Of a DNA stretch of 5,990 nt, positions 1 to 5,068 are shown one piece after another (position 1 is the first letter of the stretch; every line of letters begins with the position of its first letter). The position numbers and the translations under genes were made by a program. The notes under the pieces were generated by a model. That model was not told the DNA's origin. It did no database searches and worked only from the letters and a program-made list of their open reading frames with translations. Location of the stretch: positions 1-5,990 of the forward strand of contig WFQZ01000078.1 in assembly GCA_015486785.1 (NCBI GenBank), written 5' to 3'. Source of the stretch: Thermoflexales bacterium (lineage in GTDB: Bacteria > Chloroflexota > Anaerolineae > B4-G1 > SLSP01).

Positions 1-470
1 AAGCCGAGCAGACCTTCGAGACGGTCGGCGAACTTCTGCGCGGCAGCCACTTCCGCGCCGCGCTGCGGACGACCACGGAGTTGGCCCGCGCGGCCAACCG
101 TTACCTGGAGGTGAAGTCCCCGTGGGCGCAACTGAAGAAGGATCGCGACGCGGCAGCCACCAGCCTCTACGTGGCCCTGCAAGTGATCAACGCGCTCAAA
201 ATCCTCTACGCGCCCTTCCTGCCGTTCTCGTCGGAGAAATTGCATCGGCTCCTGGGATACGAAGCTCCGCTTTTTGGGGAACAGGTCATTGAGGACGTAG
301 GAACGTCGGAGGAACCGCATCCGGTGCTCACCTATCACCCGGAGGGAGCCGTGGGGCAATGGAAGTTCGAGACATTACCCGCCGGGCAGGCTTTGCAGAA
401 GCCCAAGCCGCTCTTCAAACGACTGGATGAAAGCATCGTGGAAGAGGAATTGGCACGTCTGCACGGATAG
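1..470 (+). CDS. metG: Methionyl-tRNA synthetase, C-terminal part (5' end outside window)
   Basis: This cytoplasmic enzyme charges tRNA-Met with methionine. Only the last 155 residues are here, read from base 3 to a TAG at 468-470. They correspond to the helical anticodon-binding domain. The segment NRYLEVKSPWAQLKKD (about 105-150) carries the family pattern N-x-Y...PW...K. The Trp codon at 123-125 aligns with the tryptophan that stacks on the CAU anticodon in E. coli MetRS (Trp461). It is followed by the typical helix NALKILYAPFLPFSSEKLHRLLGY and a family-like ending with LPAGQALQKPKPLFKRLD. The protein stops right after this domain, so it lacks the C-terminal EMAP-type tRNA-binding extension found in some bacteria. 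The catalytic HIGH and KMSKS regions lie upstream, outside the window. A tRNA gene follows 46 bp downstream with its own promoter. I see no separate terminator after metG, so read-through into the tRNA is possible. Confidence 0.93.
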   Translation, partial: AEQTFETVGELLRGSHFRAALRTTTELARAANRYLEVKSPWAQLKKDRDAAATSLYVALQVINALKILYAPFLPFSSEKLHRLLGYEAPLFGEQVIEDVGTSEEPHPVLTYHPEGAVGQWKFETLPAGQALQKPKPLFKRLDESIVEEELARLHG

Positions 471-478
471 CGCAAAAG

Positions 479-506
479 TTGACAACTTCATCGCTCGTGC
501 TATACT
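479..506 (+). promoter_or_regulatory. Sigma70-type promoter of the tRNA-Lys gene
   Basis: A perfect -35 box TTGACA (479-484) is separated by 16 bp from the -10 box TATACT (501-506, five of six consensus bases). The -10 is preceded by TG at 498-499, giving the extended form TGCTATACT. The expected start of transcription is near 512-514, only a few bases before the mature tRNA 5' end at 517. That suits a stable-RNA promoter with a very short leader. The -35 begins 9 bases after the metG stop codon. Confidence 0.85.
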
Positions 507-516
507 GCGGCCCGCT

Positions 517-590
517 GGGTCGTTAGCTCAGTCCGGTAGAGCAGGGGCCTTTTAAGCCCAGGGCCACAGGTTCGAATCCTGTACGACCCA
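517..590 (+). tRNA. tRNA-Lys, anticodon UUU
   Basis: A full cloverleaf of 74 nt can be folded by eye. The acceptor stem GGGTCGT (517-523) pairs with ACGACCC (583-589), and the discriminator is A590. The D stem is GCTC (526-529) with GAGC (539-542), with the GG of the D loop at 535-536. The anticodon loop CTTTTAA (549-555) has anticodon TTT at 551-553. The five-base variable loop GGGCC is at 561-565. The T stem ACAGG/CCTGT encloses TTCGAAT (571-577). The acceptor stem is the same as that of E. coli tRNA-Lys. The 3' CCA is not encoded (TCG follows), so it must be added after transcription. The top pair of the anticodon stem is a G544-A560 mismatch; the other four pairs are Watson-Crick. Confidence 0.97.
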
Positions 591-595
591 TCGGG

Positions 596-632
596 AAGAC
601 GCGCAAACCGTTAAAAGTTTGCGCGTCTTTTT
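596..632 (+). terminator. Rho-independent terminator after tRNA-Lys
   Basis: GACGCGCAAAC (598-608) pairs perfectly with GTTTGCGCGTC (617-627) around an 8-base loop and is followed by T628-T632. Two A-T pairs (596-597 with 628-629) can extend the stem. It begins 5 bases after the tRNA end. It also lies about 20 bp beyond the stop codon of the convergent mgsA gene. Read on the minus strand the hairpin has only two T's after it, so it would be a weak terminator in that direction. Confidence 0.9.
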
Positions 633-646
633 GTTCCCTCGTCCGG

Positions 647-1108
647 CTAACCTCGCATCAGGGCGGAAATGTTGCGCTTGTAGACCGGCACGCGCCGTTG
701 GTACGTTTCACGAATCAACGGCGAGGAGATGATAAAATCCGCCGACACGCGATTGGTGGCAATGAGGATATTCCACACCTGGGCAATGCGTAAGAGCGCC
801 TTCACGTCGGGATCGTGGGGCTGCGGCTCCAACGGGTCCCAAAAGAAGACCAGGAAATCAATTTCCCCCTCGGCGATCTTCGCGCCGATCTGCTGATCGC
901 CACCGAGAGGGCCGCTCTTAAACCGAATGATCGGCAAATCCAGCGTCTCTTGCAAGAGCAAGCCGGTGGTGCCGGTGGCGTAGATTTCAAACTCCGCCAA
1001 GGTCTCGCGATTGTACTTGGCCCACTCCAGCAGGTCACGTTTTTTGTTATCGTGAGCCACCAACGCCACGTGCTTCCTCTGGTGAAACTGCACAGTTCTA
1101 AATTCCAT
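647..1108 (-). CDS. mgsA: Methylglyoxal synthase
   Basis: It converts dihydroxyacetone phosphate to methylglyoxal plus phosphate, a cytoplasmic bypass of lower glycolysis that relieves sugar-phosphate build-up. The 153-residue length matches the family (E. coli MgsA has 152). The diagnostic blocks are present: HVALVAHD (13-20, with H19 and D20), YATGTTG (43-49), SGPLGGDQQIGA (65-76, with the proposed catalytic base D71), FFWDPL (88-93, with D91) and PHDPDVKALLR (97-107, with H98 and D101). These residues carry the same numbers as in the E. coli enzyme. The ATG at 1106-1108 is preceded by AAGGAGAG (complement of 1115-1122), which lies inside the end of rlmN. The gap to the rlmN stop codon is 3 nt, so the two genes should be co-transcribed and translationally coupled. 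It is the last gene of its operon, converging on the tRNA terminator. Confidence 0.96.
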   Translation of the reverse strand: MEFRTVQFHQRKHVALVAHDNKKRDLLEWAKYNRETLAEFEIYATGTTGLLLQETLDLPIIRFKSGPLGGDQQIGAKIAEGEIDFLVFFWDPLEPQPHDPDVKALLRIAQVWNILIATNRVSADFIISSPLIRETYQRRVPVYKRNISALMRG

Positions 1109-1111
1109 TGC

Positions 1112-2158
1112 TCACTCTCCTTGATAAGCACTCCGCAACTGACCGCACCCCGCGTTGATATCCAAGCCGCGCCTGAGCCGCGTCGTGTAGGGGATATGCC
1201 GCCGTTCGAGCACTTTAGTGAACTCGGCAATGGCCTCCGGGGTGGAGGGGCGTCCGGCGTAGTTAGTCGTGGGATTCATCGGGATAAGGTTCACGTGCGC
1301 CAACATGCCGCCCAATCGCGCGGCCAGAGCTTCCGCCTGCTCGCGGGTGTCGTTGACTCCGTCAATCATAATCCACTCAAAAGTAACCCGGCGATTGGTC
1401 ACATTGATGTACTGCTGCACGGCGGAAAACAGCGCGTTCAGGTTGTACTTGCGATTGATCGGCATCAGCTCGTTGCGCAGGTCATCCGTCGCCGCGTGCA
1501 GAGAGACGGCCAGATTGATCTGCAACCCCTCATCCGCCAGGCGATAAATCTGCGGGGCAATACCGGATGTGCTCAGGGTGATGCGCCGTTGCCCCATCTG
1601 GAATCCGTCAGGGTGAATCAGGCGGCGGACGGCGGCCAGCGTGTGTTTGTAGTTCAACAACGGTTCGCCCATGCCCATCAACACCACGTTCGTCAGTTTT
1701 TGCCCCTGGGATTGCAACTCGCGGGCTACGTGCAACACCTGCGCCACAATCTCCCCGGCGGTGAGATTGCGCCGGAAGCCCATTTGCCCCGTGGCGCAGA
1801 ACTTGCAGCCCATCGCGCAACCCACTTGCGTGGAAATGCAGGCACTGCGCCGCTCAATGTAGCGCATCAACACCACCTCAACTTGCTCGCCATCCTCCAT
1901 CGCCAGCAAGTCCTTGCGCGTCTCGCCATCCATAGATTCCTGCTGTGCCAGCACGCGCGGAATGTACCAGCGCACACCATCTTCCAGTTGTTGACGCAGA
2001 GCCTTGGGGAGCGAAGTCATTTGCGCCGGACTCGTGACCAGCTTGCGATAGAGCCACGACCACACTTGCTTGGCGCGATAACGCGGCTGTCCCCAGCGCG
2101 CCAAAAGCGTTTCCCAATCCGATAACGATAGGTCATATACTGCGGGTTTCTTAGGCAT
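1112..2158 (-). CDS. rlmN: Dual-specificity rRNA/tRNA adenine-C2 methyltransferase RlmN
   Basis: A radical-SAM enzyme that methylates C2 of A2503 in 23S rRNA and of A37 in certain tRNAs, affecting decoding accuracy. The protein has 348 residues, typical for the family. The radical-SAM cluster motif CAMGCKFC gives C114, C118 and C121 as Fe-S ligands. C107 and C338 sit where E. coli C118 and C355 (the resolving and methyl-carrying cysteines) are expected, so the enzyme should be active. Other family blocks are VVLMGMGEPLLNY (158-170), TLSTSGIAP (194-202), LAVSLHAA (216-223) and LIPMNPT (291-297). The C-terminal motif reads DINAGCGQL where most members have DINAACGQL. I chose the ATG at 2156-2158 because GGAGA (complement of 2164-2168) precedes it at 5 nt. 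An earlier in-frame ATG at 2203 would add 15 residues lying inside the upstream gene. The start overlaps the upstream stop codon by 8 nt, indicating coupling. Confidence 0.96.
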   Translation of the reverse strand: MPKKPAVYDLSLSDWETLLARWGQPRYRAKQVWSWLYRKLVTSPAQMTSLPKALRQQLEDGVRWYIPRVLAQQESMDGETRKDLLAMEDGEQVEVVLMRYIERRSACISTQVGCAMGCKFCATGQMGFRRNLTAGEIVAQVLHVARELQSQGQKLTNVVLMGMGEPLLNYKHTLAAVRRLIHPDGFQMGQRRITLSTSGIAPQIYRLADEGLQINLAVSLHAATDDLRNELMPINRKYNLNALFSAVQQYINVTNRRVTFEWIMIDGVNDTREQAEALAARLGGMLAHVNLIPMNPTTNYAGRPSTPEAIAEFTKVLERRHIPYTTRLRRGLDINAGCGQLRSAYQGE

Positions 2159-3566
2159 ACGGTTCTCCGTTCCAGGCGGCAACCAAGGCCGCGAGATTTT
2201 CAAAAATCACATCCGGGTGAATCGCCGAGTGCGGCACCTGTTCCGCGTGCGTCACACCGGAAAGCAGCAGGGCCGTCCTCAGGCCCAAACGCACGCCCCC
2301 CAGGATGTCGGTATTCAGCCGGTCACCGATGACCAGCGTTTCATCCGGCACGGCTTCCATGCGAGATAGAGCCTGCCGGTAGAGCGACGGATACGGCTTG
2401 CCGATCACCGTGGGCGTGACGCCGGTAGTTGATTCCAGCGTCACCAGCAGCGACCCGGCCCCCGGTGCGAGCGTAGTTTCCAGTGGAAAGGTCACGTCGG
2501 GGTTGGTGCCGATAAACTCCGCCCCCTCCAAGATCAAGCGGGTCGCCGTAGCGAGTTTGTTCCACGTCAGGTCGCGATCCCAACTGGCCACCACGTAATC
2601 GGCGCGATCTCCGGCGGAAAGACGGAAACCACGCTCTTGCAGCGCGTTGATGGTGCCCGGCCCGCCCAGCGCGTAGACCCACGCCCCCGGCGCGGCGCGA
2701 TCCGCCAGATAGGCCGCCGTCGCCAGCGCGGAGTTGAGCACATGCTCAGGCGTGGTTCTGACGCCCATCTGCGCCAACTTCGCCACGTACTGCTCCGGCG
2801 TCTTGCTGGCGTTGTTGGTGACCAGGACATACTTGAGCTGACGTTCCTCCAGCAACGCGAAAAACTCCCGCAGCCCCGGCAAGGGCGTGCGGTTGCGCCA
2901 CAACACCCCATCCATATCGGAGATCACGGCTTTGACGCCCTCCAAATGCTGCGCCGGGGAAAGGCCGCGCTCATAAGCCTTGAGCCGCTCAAATGCCGCC
3001 GGCGTATCGGCATCGGATAACAACCACGGCTCACGCACCGGATGATAGACGATCTGCGCTTCGTGGGAGGCAAAAAGAGCGCGCCCGCCCACATCGCCGG
3101 AAAGCTGCGCCAGTTCAGGGAACAAAGCCCGGTCAAAGAGCACCGGCGCTCCTTTCGTGCCGTGGACTTCGTCCTGCGGCACAACAATGCTCCCCGGATG
3201 TCTCCGCCACGTTTCCACCAGCGAGCGGAGGAACTGCGGCGTGAGCAGCGGCTGATCCACAGGGATGAAAATCGCTCCGGCACAGGACGGGGGCAGGGCG
3301 GACAAACCTACGTGGACACTACCGCTCATCCCATCAGCCCAACGGTAATTCCGCAGCACCTGCACCGGACGTTTCTCCAACACCGGACGAACCACATCCG
3401 CGTGCGCCCCCAAGACGACGATCACCGGCGACAGCTCGGCAGCCCAAGCCACGTCGGCCAGATGCGCCACCAAGGGGCGACCCTCCCAGCGCAGCAATTG
3501 CTTAGGTCGTCCAAAACGCCGGGACTCTCCGGCGGCCAAAATCACAGCGGCGATGTTTGCAGTCAT
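2151..3566 (-). CDS. Fusion: MocA-like nucleotidyltransferase + NagD-like HAD-IIA phosphatase
   Basis: One uninterrupted 471-residue frame joins two enzymes. Residues 4-195 form a MobA/MocA-type transferase: the nucleotide-binding signature LAAGESRRFGRPKQLL (10-25), then DGMSGSVHVGL (78-88), a metal-site D104 in PVDQPLL, GTKGAPVLF (136-144), SGDVGGRALF (156-165) and DADTP (185-189). This pattern is that of CTP:molybdopterin cytidylyltransferase, which makes molybdopterin cytosine dinucleotide for xanthine dehydrogenase-family enzymes. Residues 211-465 form a HAD hydrolase with a C2 cap: motif I DMDGV (D217, D219), motif II VTNN (249-252), motif III GKPYP with K390, and motif IV GDRLNTDI with D415 and D420. 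All catalytic residues are present in both halves. The linker is about 15-18 residues. ATG at 3566 is supported by AAGGAG (complement of 3572-3577) at 5 nt. The molybdenum hydroxylase on the other strand supports the MocA reading; the phosphatase substrate is unknown. Alternatively the first domain could use another sugar- or alcohol-phosphate substrate. Confidence 0.88.
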   Translation of the reverse strand: MTANIAAVILAAGESRRFGRPKQLLRWEGRPLVAHLADVAWAAELSPVIVVLGAHADVVRPVLEKRPVQVLRNYRWADGMSGSVHVGLSALPPSCAGAIFIPVDQPLLTPQFLRSLVETWRRHPGSIVVPQDEVHGTKGAPVLFDRALFPELAQLSGDVGGRALFASHEAQIVYHPVREPWLLSDADTPAAFERLKAYERGLSPAQHLEGVKAVISDMDGVLWRNRTPLPGLREFFALLEERQLKYVLVTNNASKTPEQYVAKLAQMGVRTTPEHVLNSALATAAYLADRAAPGAWVYALGGPGTINALQERGFRLSAGDRADYVVASWDRDLTWNKLATATRLILEGAEFIGTNPDVTFPLETTLAPGAGSLLVTLESTTGVTPTVIGKPYPSLYRQALSRMEAVPDETLVIGDRLNTDILGGVRLGLRTALLLSGVTHAEQVPHSAIHPDVIFENLAALVAAWNGEPYA

Positions 3567-3585
3567 TACAGCTCCTTCATACCAA

Positions 3586-3614
3586 AATCCCGATTTTTGA
3601 GCAAAATCGGGATT
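3586..3614 (-). terminator. 12-bp inverted repeat: possible terminator or attenuator before the MocA-HAD gene
   Basis: AATCCCGATTTT (3586-3597) and AAAATCGGGATT (3603-3614) are perfect reverse complements around the 5-base spacer TGAGC. On the minus strand the hairpin is followed by TTGG, so that its last T's form a short run of four. It starts 27 nt past the stop of the IrrE-like gene and ends 19 nt before the start codon of the MocA-HAD gene, just upstream of its Shine-Dalgarno site. It could end transcription of the first two genes, or act as a leader hairpin reducing expression of the next three. The short U-run and A-T-rich stem ends make it a weak terminator. On the plus strand no T-run follows. 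Confidence 0.5.
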
Positions 3615-3641
3615 CTAAGCGAAAGTCGTTTCTGTTCAGGG

Positions 3642-4082
3642 CTACATTCCCCGAACCCGTTTTCCTAATTGCGCCAGGCGGCTACTCATCGCATAAGTGG
3701 GCACCTGGAAATCCTCACTCAACTTCTCCAACGAAACCAAAGGCCGCCGCGCCGCCTTGACCGCCCAGGTGGAAGGGATCAACACGCACGACGAGAAATA
3801 CCGCGCGGCGTCGTTGCTATAAGGGTACTTCTCCTCCCATTCGCCGCTCACACGGCAGATTTCACGATACAACAACCGCGCCATCGCCATCCGATATTCG
3901 TACCGATGTTCCCCAATCCCGAAAACCAGCGATAAGTCGCTAATATCAATGCTTTCCAGGCCCAACGGCGGATCGGACAGGATCTTCTCAATAGGCACGG
4001 GAGGACGCTTGAATTTGTAGTGCTTGATGATGTCCGTCGCCAGTTTTTCGATCATCGTTTGGTCTTGTACTGAAAGGCTCAC
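3642..4082 (-). CDS. Hypothetical protein resembling the ImmA/IrrE (DUF955) fold, zinc motif absent
   Basis: The product has 146 residues and no confident functional assignment. The layout recalls ImmA/IrrE metallopeptidase domains: an N-terminal helix and PPVPIEKIL (27-35), a central helix RMAMARLLYREI (64-75), then DAARYFSSCVLIPSTW (91-106), and a closing LSEDFQVPTYAMSSRLAQLG (121-140) that matches the usual ending of that family. Where active members have HExxH, this protein reads RLLYR (69-73), so it should not bind zinc or cleave peptides. I start at the GTG at 4080-4082 because GGAGGA (complement of 4091-4096) lies 8 nt before it. The later ATG at 4053-4055 has no Shine-Dalgarno site. 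The GTG begins 1 nt after the stop of the GYD gene, so the two are coupled. No signal peptide or membrane segment is visible. The family call is by eye and should be treated as tentative. Confidence 0.7.
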   Translation of the reverse strand: MSLSVQDQTMIEKLATDIIKHYKFKRPPVPIEKILSDPPLGLESIDISDLSLVFGIGEHRYEYRMAMARLLYREICRVSGEWEEKYPYSNDAARYFSSCVLIPSTWAVKAARRPLVSLEKLSEDFQVPTYAMSSRLAQLGKRVRGM

Positions 4083-4083
4083 G

Positions 4084-4380
4084 TCAGATATCCTCCACCA
4101 ACTCACGAAACTCATGAAAAGGGATAGCCGTCAAAGTCTGAGTCGTGCCCATCCCCATAGCCTGTAATAACAAAGCCACCTGGGCCGCCGTTGTGGCATC
4201 AGGAGCCTCAAAGATATTGAGGAAGTCATAATCTCCCAGCAGGGCGTAACTAGCAAGCCGCTTAACACGCGGGTGCTCCGCTCGCAGTTGCCGGTCTAAT
4301 TGCGTATCCAGCCTCGCCAGCGATTTAATATCGCCCACACTGTGGGGAGAAAATCGCGAAAGCATCATGAAAATCGCCAC
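4084..4380 (-). CDS. GYD-domain protein
   Basis: A 98-residue protein of the GYD family, small alpha/beta ferredoxin-like proteins whose role is not established. The first strand VAIFMMLSRFSP aligns with the usual family start (M-P-x-Y-V-x-L). The name-giving motif appears as LLGDYDFLNIFEAPD (47-61). It is followed by a helix TTAAQVALLLQAMG (63-76) and a closing TLTAIPFHEFRELV (82-95), also typical. The GTG start at 4378-4380 fits three facts: GAGG (complement of 4386-4389) at 5 nt, agreement with the family N-terminus, and a TATAAT box at 4412-4417 that would place the RNA start near 4405. A longer in-frame reading begins near 4572, but it would run through both promoters. It is the first gene of the leftward group, divergent from the molybdenum hydroxylase. 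Cytoplasmic location is inferred from the absence of a signal peptide. Confidence 0.82.
   Translation of the reverse strand: MAIFMMLSRFSPHSVGDIKSLARLDTQLDRQLRAEHPRVKRLASYALLGDYDFLNIFEAPDATTAAQVALLLQAMGMGTTQTLTAIPFHEFRELVEDI
4091..4096 (-). promoter_or_regulatory. Shine-Dalgarno site fixing the GTG start of the IrrE-like gene
   Basis: The minus strand reads GGAGGA here, 8 nt before the GTG at 4082. It lies inside the last codons of the GYD gene. It is the reason for preferring this GTG over the in-frame ATG at 4055 or the longer reading from 4115. Confidence 0.75.
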
Positions 4381-4385
4381 CCTAA

Positions 4386-4389
4386 CCTC
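4386..4389 (-). promoter_or_regulatory. Shine-Dalgarno site fixing the GTG start of the GYD gene
   Basis: GAGG on the minus strand lies 5 nt before the GTG at 4380. The next in-frame ATG codons (4366-4368 and 4363-4365) are also possible starts but would remove most of the first beta strand. Confidence 0.6.
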
Positions 4390-4411
4390 ACTTTTGTGCC
4401 AGACATTGACC

Positions 4412-4439
4412 ATTATAAACAATTTCCCAAAAATGAATA
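4412..4439 (-). promoter_or_regulatory. Candidate promoter of the leftward GYD group
   Basis: The minus strand carries a perfect -10 hexamer TATAAT (4417 down to 4412). The -35 is poor: the best match is TATTCA (4439 down to 4434) at 16 bp, with three of six bases. Transcription would begin near 4405, giving a leader of about 25 nt with the GAGG ribosome site. A weak -35 may mean that an activator is needed. Confidence 0.55.
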
Positions 4440-4456
4440 GCGAACAGCAATGAAGA

Positions 4457-4485
4457 TTCTCAGCCCTTGAATATCGTGCTATACT
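4457..4485 (+). promoter_or_regulatory. Promoter of the molybdenum hydroxylase genes
   Basis: The -10 box TATACT (4480-4485) has an extended TG at 4477-4478. The -35 candidate TTCTCA (4457-4462, four of six bases) lies 17 bp upstream. The 12 bases TCGTGCTATACT (4474-4485) are identical to those of the tRNA-Lys promoter (495-506). Transcription would start near 4491-4493, leaving a leader of about 84 nt before the first ATG. I found no convincing hairpin or known riboswitch core in that leader. Confidence 0.6.
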
Positions 4486-4562
4486 AACACAAGTTTTACT
4501 CACTAACCGAGGGAAAAAGCTCACTCCAAACGAGGATAGCTGCTCCCGATTTATGTTATCTT

Positions 4563-4567
4563 GGAGG
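4563..4567 (+). promoter_or_regulatory. Shine-Dalgarno site fixing the start of the iron-sulfur subunit
   Basis: GGAGG lies 8 nt before the ATG at 4576. It rules out the in-frame TTG at 4561, which overlaps it and would add five residues not expected in the family. Confidence 0.85.
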
Positions 4568-4575
4568 CGCAAAGT

Positions 4576-5061
4576 ATGAAGTTAGAATTTACACTCAATG
4601 GAGAGCCGATCACCCTGGACGACGTGCCGGAGGAGATGAAGTTGCTAGACCTCTTGCGCGACGTGCTGGGGCTGACCGGCGCAAAACGCGGCTGCGATAC
4701 CGGCACATGCGGCGCATGTTCGGTATTGTTGGATGGCCGCTTGACCAAGTCGTGCCGCACGCCGCTCTCTAAAGTCGCCGGGCGACATGTCACCACCATC
4801 GAGGGGCTTCACGGCCCGGATGGCGGCTTATCCGACATGCAAGCCGCCTTCCTGGAGTTTGGAGCGGTGCAGTGCGGCTTCTGCACACCGGGGATGGTGC
4901 TGGCCGGAGAGGCTCTGTTGCTCAAGAATCCCGCGCCCACCAGAGACGAGATCCGCAAGGGCATCAACAGCAACCTATGCCGTTGTACCGGCTATCAACA
5001 GATCGTGGACGCCATCGAGGCCACCGCCAAGAGACGTGCCGCGCAATCCGAAGAATCGTGA
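4576..5061 (+). CDS. Molybdenum hydroxylase (xanthine dehydrogenase family), [2Fe-2S] subunit
   Basis: The small electron-transfer subunit (CoxS/XdhC-like) of a xanthine dehydrogenase-family enzyme, passing electrons from the molybdenum site through two [2Fe-2S] clusters. The 161-residue length is normal. The N-terminal plant-type ferredoxin domain has C40, C45, C48 and C60 (C-x4-C-x2-C-x11-C). The C-terminal helical domain has C100, C103, C135 and C137 in QCGFCTPGM and NLCRCTGYQ. All eight ligands are present with standard spacing. There is no twin-arginine signal, so the enzyme is expected in the cytoplasm. The molybdenum-binding subunit follows after 7 nt. The substrate cannot be read from this subunit: related ones serve xanthine, CO, aldehydes, nicotinate and 4-hydroxybenzoyl-CoA. 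Confidence 0.96.
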   Translation: MKLEFTLNGEPITLDDVPEEMKLLDLLRDVLGLTGAKRGCDTGTCGACSVLLDGRLTKSCRTPLSKVAGRHVTTIEGLHGPDGGLSDMQAAFLEFGAVQCGFCTPGMVLAGEALLLKNPAPTRDEIRKGINSNLCRCTGYQQIVDAIEATAKRRAAQSEES

Positions 5062-5068
5062 GGGTATG

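Noticed and set aside
815..2125. A 436-codon open frame on the plus strand opposite mgsA and rlmN
   Set aside because: It lies entirely antisense to two well-identified genes. The translation is rich in Arg, His and Gln with no recognisable domain, as expected for a shadow of G+C-rich coding DNA.
3612..3638. Possible minus-strand promoter for the MocA-HAD gene: TGAACA, 15 bp, TAGAAT
   Set aside because: The spacing is short, the -35 is weak, and the -10 overlaps one arm of the inverted repeat. It is possible but not strong enough to list as a feature.
3042..3668. A 208-codon open frame on the plus strand
   Set aside because: It is opposite the MocA-HAD gene and runs across the inverted repeat into the gap. 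It has no family resemblance and its composition is typical of an antisense shadow.
4483..4507. Direct repeat ACTAAC (4483-4488 and 4502-4507)
   Set aside because: Six bases repeated once at 19-bp spacing is within chance expectation in A+T-rich intergenic DNA.
4381..4572. N-terminal extension of the GYD gene up to an ATG at 4572
   Set aside because: It would cross the divergent promoters and overlap the Shine-Dalgarno site of the opposite gene. The added residues do not resemble the family, and the GTG at 4380 has its own ribosome site.
4491..4575. Possible riboswitch in the leader of the molybdenum hydroxylase genes
   Set aside because: Only four-base pairings (for example GGGA 4511-4514 with TCCC 4544-4547) could be found by eye, and the leader looks shorter than known Moco-binding RNAs.
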